Assembly (NCBI GenBank): GCA_035630615.1 | Contig: DASQKI010000023.1 | Location: 1-26,326 of the forward strand | Reading direction: 5' to 3' | Source: DATFRX01 sp035630615 | GTDB lineage: Bacteria; Actinomycetota; Actinomycetes; Propionibacteriales; Nocardioidaceae | Length of the DNA stretch: 26,326 bases | Shown: piece after piece, positions 23,422 through 26,326 of the stretch | Numbering within the stretch: the stretch's first letter is position 1 | How the letters are laid out: each line of letters begins with the position of its first letter | Position numbers and translations under genes: made by a program | The notes under the pieces: generated by a model | Databases searched by the model: none | The model's input: only the letters and a program-made list of their open reading frames with translations | Told to the model about the DNA's origin: nothing

Positions 23422-24312
23422 GTGGACAACGCGCTGAATACGACCCTGCTCGCCTGGATCGAGTCACACGTTCACGAGCGCGTCGTCGAGTCGACGCCTC
23501 TGTCCGGCGGATGGACGTCGCGGATGCTGGCGCTGCGCGACGCCGCGGGACGCGATTGGGTGCTGCGGTCGATGCAGCGCGACCCATGGCGTCGGCATGG
23601 GGCCGCCCTCGTGACCCGAGAGCGCACCGTCCATCAACTCCTGGAGGCAACCCCGGTGCCGGCCCCGACAAGCGTCGCGGTCGACCCGAACGGCGACGTC
23701 ACCGGCGACCCGACGCACCTCATGAGCCGGCTGCCCGGACGGCTCGTTTTCGACCGCTGCGACGACGAGTCGCTCGATGCGTTGGCGTCGACGCTCGCGA
23801 CGATTCACAAAATCACAACGGGGGAGCGGCCGCGCGAGTTTCAGTCGTGGGCCGGTCAGGACAAGTGCGTCGTGCCCGAATGGGCCGACGACCCGGGCGT
23901 CTGGCACGCGGCGTTCGACCTGCTGGGGGAGACGCTCACGTATGACGGCGTCTTCCTCCATCGCGACTTCCACCTGGGCAACGTGCTTTGGCAGAACGGC
24001 CAAGTCTCCGGCGTCGTGGACTGGGTCGAAAGGTCGTGGGGTCCGGCCTGGCTCGACGTGGCCCACTGCCGCACCAACCTGGCGATGCTGCACGGCCCGG
24101 AGGTCGCTGAGCGATTCGCGGCCGCGTACGAAAATCACGCCGGACCTGTCGATGGGTCGGATCGCCGGCACTGGGACGTGATGGACATCGTCGGCTTCCT
24201 GCCCGACCCGACCAAGGTCGTGCAGCCCTGGCGCGATCAAGGCCGCGACATCGCCGACCAGACCGCACGCGACCGACTCGAGCGCCACCTGCGACGCGTA
24301 CTCCACGGGTGA
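23422..24312 (+). CDS. Phosphotransferase, aminoglycoside-phosphotransferase family
   Basis: Kinase-fold protein of 296 residues. It carries the catalytic loop HRDFHLGN (His180, Asp182, Asn187) and the metal-binding Asp200 in VVDWVERSWGP, both intact. The N-lobe reads SGGWTSRMLALRDAAGRDWVLRSMQRD with a candidate glycine-rich loop; the lysine usual in the N-lobe is replaced by Arg (VLRS). Substrates of this family range from antibiotics to metabolites, so resistance should not be assumed. GTG 23422 was chosen for its leaderless promoter. It lies beside a GNAT-VOC gene. It is a different lineage from the APH pseudogene at 11568-12184. Confidence 0.88.
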   Translation: MDNALNTTLLAWIESHVHERVVESTPLSGGWTSRMLALRDAAGRDWVLRSMQRDPWRRHGAALVTRERTVHQLLEATPVPAPTSVAVDPNGDVTGDPTHLMSRLPGRLVFDRCDDESLDALASTLATIHKITTGERPREFQSWAGQDKCVVPEWADDPGVWHAAFDLLGETLTYDGVFLHRDFHLGNVLWQNGQVSGVVDWVERSWGPAWLDVAHCRTNLAMLHGPEVAERFAAAYENHAGPVDGSDRRHWDVMDIVGFLPDPTKVVQPWRDQGRDIADQTARDRLERHLRRVLHG

Positions 24313-24391
24313 GCGACAGCCCTTGTCGTTCCACGAGATCGGCATGGCGCACTACCCTCTCGCTTGTCGGGCCGAGCGATCGGAGGCGGAG

Positions 24392-25192
24392 ATGGACGTC
24401 AATGGAGTCTCGCTGCACGTCGAGGATCACGGCAGCGGACCCGCCGTCGTTCTCCTGCACGGTTGGCCGGACTCCACCGCACTGTGGCGGCACCAGATCC
24501 CCGTCCTGGTGGCGAACGGGCTTCGGGTGATCGCCTTCGACCTTCGGGGGTTCGGCCGGTCCGACAAGCCGCAGGAGGTGTCGGCGTACACCCTGCCTAC
24601 CTCGGTCGCGGACGTCGTCGGGGTGCTCGACCACCTCGGCATAGCGAAGGCGCATCTGGTCGGCCACGACTGGGGTGCGGCGCTGGCCTGGATGACGGCC
24701 TGCCTGCAACCCGATCGGGTCGACCGCCTCGTCGTGCTCTCGGTGCCACACCCTGCCGCGCCGCGAACCCTTCGGCAACGCGAGATGTCGTGGTACCAGT
24801 TGTTCTTCCAGTTCGAAGGAGTCGCGGAGGCGTCGCTCCAACACAAGGACTGGGCCTTGTTCCGGGAGGTCCTGCGCGGCGACGGTGACATCGAACGGTA
24901 CGTCGAGGACCTGTCCCGTCCCGGTGCCCTCACGGCCTCGCTCAACTGGTACCGAGCCAACCTGGCGCCGCGACCGCCATCCGACTCGCCGACGCGACTG
25001 CCGCTCGTTCAGTCACCGACGCTGGCTCTATGGTCGACCGGCGATCACTTTCTCGACGGGGCCCGCGTGGAGGCGTCCGCAGACTTCGTCGAAGCCGAGT
25101 GGCGCTACGAGCGCATCGACGGCGCGAGTCACTGGATACCGCTTGATGCACCCGAGCGGGTCAACGACCTCCTGATCGAGTGGCTCACCTGA
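24392..25192 (+). CDS. Alpha/beta hydrolase, epoxide-hydrolase-like
   Basis: Hydrolase of 266 residues. Oxyanion-hole motif HGWPD (24-28), nucleophile Asp93 in GHDWGAALAW, acid Asp218 in STGDHF and base His247 in GASHWI. An Asp nucleophile rather than Ser, together with lid tyrosines in WYQLFFQFEG and LNWYRANL, is the epoxide-hydrolase pattern; a haloalkane dehalogenase is the main alternative. ATG 24392 has GGAGGCGGA upstream. The gene ends overlapping the convergent VanZ-family gene by eight bases. Confidence 0.9.
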   Translation: MDVNGVSLHVEDHGSGPAVVLLHGWPDSTALWRHQIPVLVANGLRVIAFDLRGFGRSDKPQEVSAYTLPTSVADVVGVLDHLGIAKAHLVGHDWGAALAWMTACLQPDRVDRLVVLSVPHPAAPRTLRQREMSWYQLFFQFEGVAEASLQHKDWALFREVLRGDGDIERYVEDLSRPGALTASLNWYRANLAPRPPSDSPTRLPLVQSPTLALWSTGDHFLDGARVEASADFVEAEWRYERIDGASHWIPLDAPERVNDLLIEWLT

Positions 25193-25664
25193 GGCGCCCG
25201 TAGTACGCCGCTGCCGCTTGTTCCCGCTCGTATCGCCTGCGATCTCGCCTTCGCAGTGTCGCGGGCAGCGTCAGGAGCAGGGCGATCACGATACCGATCA
25301 GGGCGCCGATCGTGTTGGCCATCAGGTCCCGGTCATCGGACACGCGGCCCGGGATGTGCTGTTGGGCGATCTCGATGAACGCCGTCATCCCGAAGGAGCC
25401 GATCGCGGCCAGCCACCATCCGCCGGCGCCGAAGAGCAAGAGCAAGAACATGCCGATCGGCACGAACAGCGCGATGTTTGCCAGGAACTCCAACCGGTCA
25501 TAGTCCAGTGACTCCGCATAGCCGCGCCGGTGCAATCCGTCGAGTACGCGAACGATGAACTGCTGCTGGTCCGGCCCGATCGGTTGCGGCGTGAGCGTGA
25601 GCCAGGCGACAAATATCAGGTAGCCGCCGGTGACGACGCTCAAGAACGGATGACGATGGAGCAT
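25185..25664 (-). CDS. VanZ-family membrane protein
   Basis: A 159-residue membrane protein. Hydrophobic segments lie at about 7-24, 62-82, 84-100 and 116-136. Family features are LTLTPQPI after helix 1, LEFLANIALFVPIGMFL, FIEIAQQHIPGRVSDDRDLMANTIGALIG with the conserved Glu, Gln, Arg, Asp and Asn pattern. The tail is Arg-rich. VanZ in enterococci gives low-level teicoplanin resistance; for most relatives the role is unknown. No ribosome site precedes ATG 25664; CACACT six bases before it suggests a leaderless start. It is convergent with the hydrolase gene. Confidence 0.88.
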   Translation of the reverse strand: MLHRHPFLSVVTGGYLIFVAWLTLTPQPIGPDQQQFIVRVLDGLHRRGYAESLDYDRLEFLANIALFVPIGMFLLLLFGAGGWWLAAIGSFGMTAFIEIAQQHIPGRVSDDRDLMANTIGALIGIVIALLLTLPATLRRRDRRRYEREQAAAAYYGRLR

Positions 25665-25753
25665 TGGTCCAGTGTGCGGGGCCGCAGCCGCCAGTCAACT
25701 CCGAACCGCCGGCCCGGACTCGACATGTGCCTCCCGTCACTTTCCCCGATGTC

Positions 25754-25771
25754 ACAGCCGCCTAAGGCTGT
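25754..25771. terminator. Small hairpin upstream of the epimerase gene
   Basis: ACAGCC (25754-25759), loop GCCTAA, GGCTGT (25766-25771). It lies between the VanZ-family start and the epimerase start, so it is more likely a regulatory site or a leader structure than a terminator of either neighbour. Confidence 0.3.
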
Positions 25772-25817
25772 CTCGTCTCGGTTCCGACACACTCCGGAAT
25801 CAGAAAGGGCGAGAATC

Positions 25818-26326
25818 ATGCGCGTATTTGTTGCTGGCGGCACTGGGGTCGTGGGGCGGCGGCTGGTGCCGCAGCTCGTGGCCCGGGGCCACCAGGTGAC
25901 GGCGACGACGACGAGTCCGGGCAGGTTGGGCTTGCTGGAGGAGCTGGGCGCCGATGCGGTCGTGATGGACGGGCTGGATGCGGTGTCGGTCGGTGAGGCG
26001 GTGGCCAAATCCAAGCCCGACGCGATCGTGCACCAGATGACCGCAATTTCTGTGGCGCACGCCGGCAAGCCCGATATGAAGCACATTGAGCGCTGGTTCG
26101 CGACCACCATCCGCCGCGCACCGAGGGGACGGACCACCTGCTGGCCGCGGCCCAGGCGACCGGCGTATCCCATGTCGTCGCGCAGAGTTACGCCAGCTGG
26201 AACGGAATCCGCACGGGCGGATGGGTGAAGACCGAGGAGGACCCGCTGGACCCGGAGGAGGGGACGGCGGCCCACGCGGGGATGGAGGCGCTCCGTCATG
26301 TCGAGGACGTGGTCGTCAAGGCTGGC
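25818..26326 (+). pseudogene. NAD-dependent epimerase/dehydratase, frameshifted and cut by window edge
   Basis: Extended short-chain dehydrogenase type. ATG 25818 (weak AAGGGCGAG upstream) opens with MRVFVAGGTGVVGRRLVPQL, the Rossmann GxxGxxG, and reads well to ERWFATTIR. At about 26115 the frame breaks: the family sequence goes on in another frame with RTEGTDHLLAAAQATGVSH, VVAQSYASWNG and GMEALRHVEDVVVKAG to the right edge. A single lost base (CGC C-G CGC in place of CGC CTG CGC, for Arg-Leu-Arg) explains it. It is either an inactivating deletion or a sequencing error; the C-terminus is outside the window. Confidence 0.8.

Noticed and set aside
22494..25664. A mobile resistance island
   Set aside because: No transposase, integrase, attachment-site repeats or change in base composition is visible around these genes.

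Overview
The window is a high-GC actinobacterial chromosome segment. Codons are strongly G/C-ending, and several lineage markers are present: RbpA, an Lsr2-type nucleoid protein, and the lnt/ppm/fxsA/rbpA neighbourhood also known from mycobacteria. Many starts are GTG and several look leaderless. Gene content resembles soil actinomycetes of the Nocardioides/Propionibacteriales kind, but the sequence alone does not fix the genus.

Left part (1-5238): a lysine catabolic cluster of the 'fermentative' type. Lysine 2,3-aminomutase (kamA, cut by the left edge) reads leftwards. It diverges from a tightly overlapping operon of kdd, kamD, kamE and kal. Together these would take L-lysine (or beta-lysine) through 3,5-diaminohexanoate and 3-keto-5-aminohexanoate, and would deaminate the later product 3-aminobutyryl-CoA. 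The cleavage enzyme (Kce) and any dedicated CoA transferase are not in the window. A gene-free stretch with nested hairpins follows (5239-5659).

Middle-left (5660-11567): apolipoprotein N-acyltransferase overlapping polyprenol-phosphate mannose synthase, then fxsA, then convergent rbpA with a SigR-like promoter. A UMF1-type MFS transporter and a glycerophosphodiester phosphodiesterase form a leftward pair. A small zinc-ribbon gene diverges from them.

Middle-right (11568-20000): a phosphotransferase pseudogene with three separate lesions; an NADPH-dependent FMN reductase-like protein; an unusual HTH-MurA fusion whose upstream region carries a perfect operator-like palindrome; a secreted SGNH hydrolase convergent with a secreted phosphodiesterase, with an array of palindromes between them; a secreted C39-like peptidase; a variant Lsr2; and a metallophosphatase that lacks the usual catalytic His.

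Right part (20003-26326): a small unknown gene after a frameshifted MFS transporter, a membrane protein with a Pro/Thr/His-rich tail, a GNAT-VOC fusion divergent from an intact phosphotransferase, an epoxide-hydrolase-like enzyme, a VanZ-family protein, and a frameshifted NAD-dependent epimerase cut by the right edge. No rRNA, tRNA, CRISPR array, transposase or phage gene was recognised.
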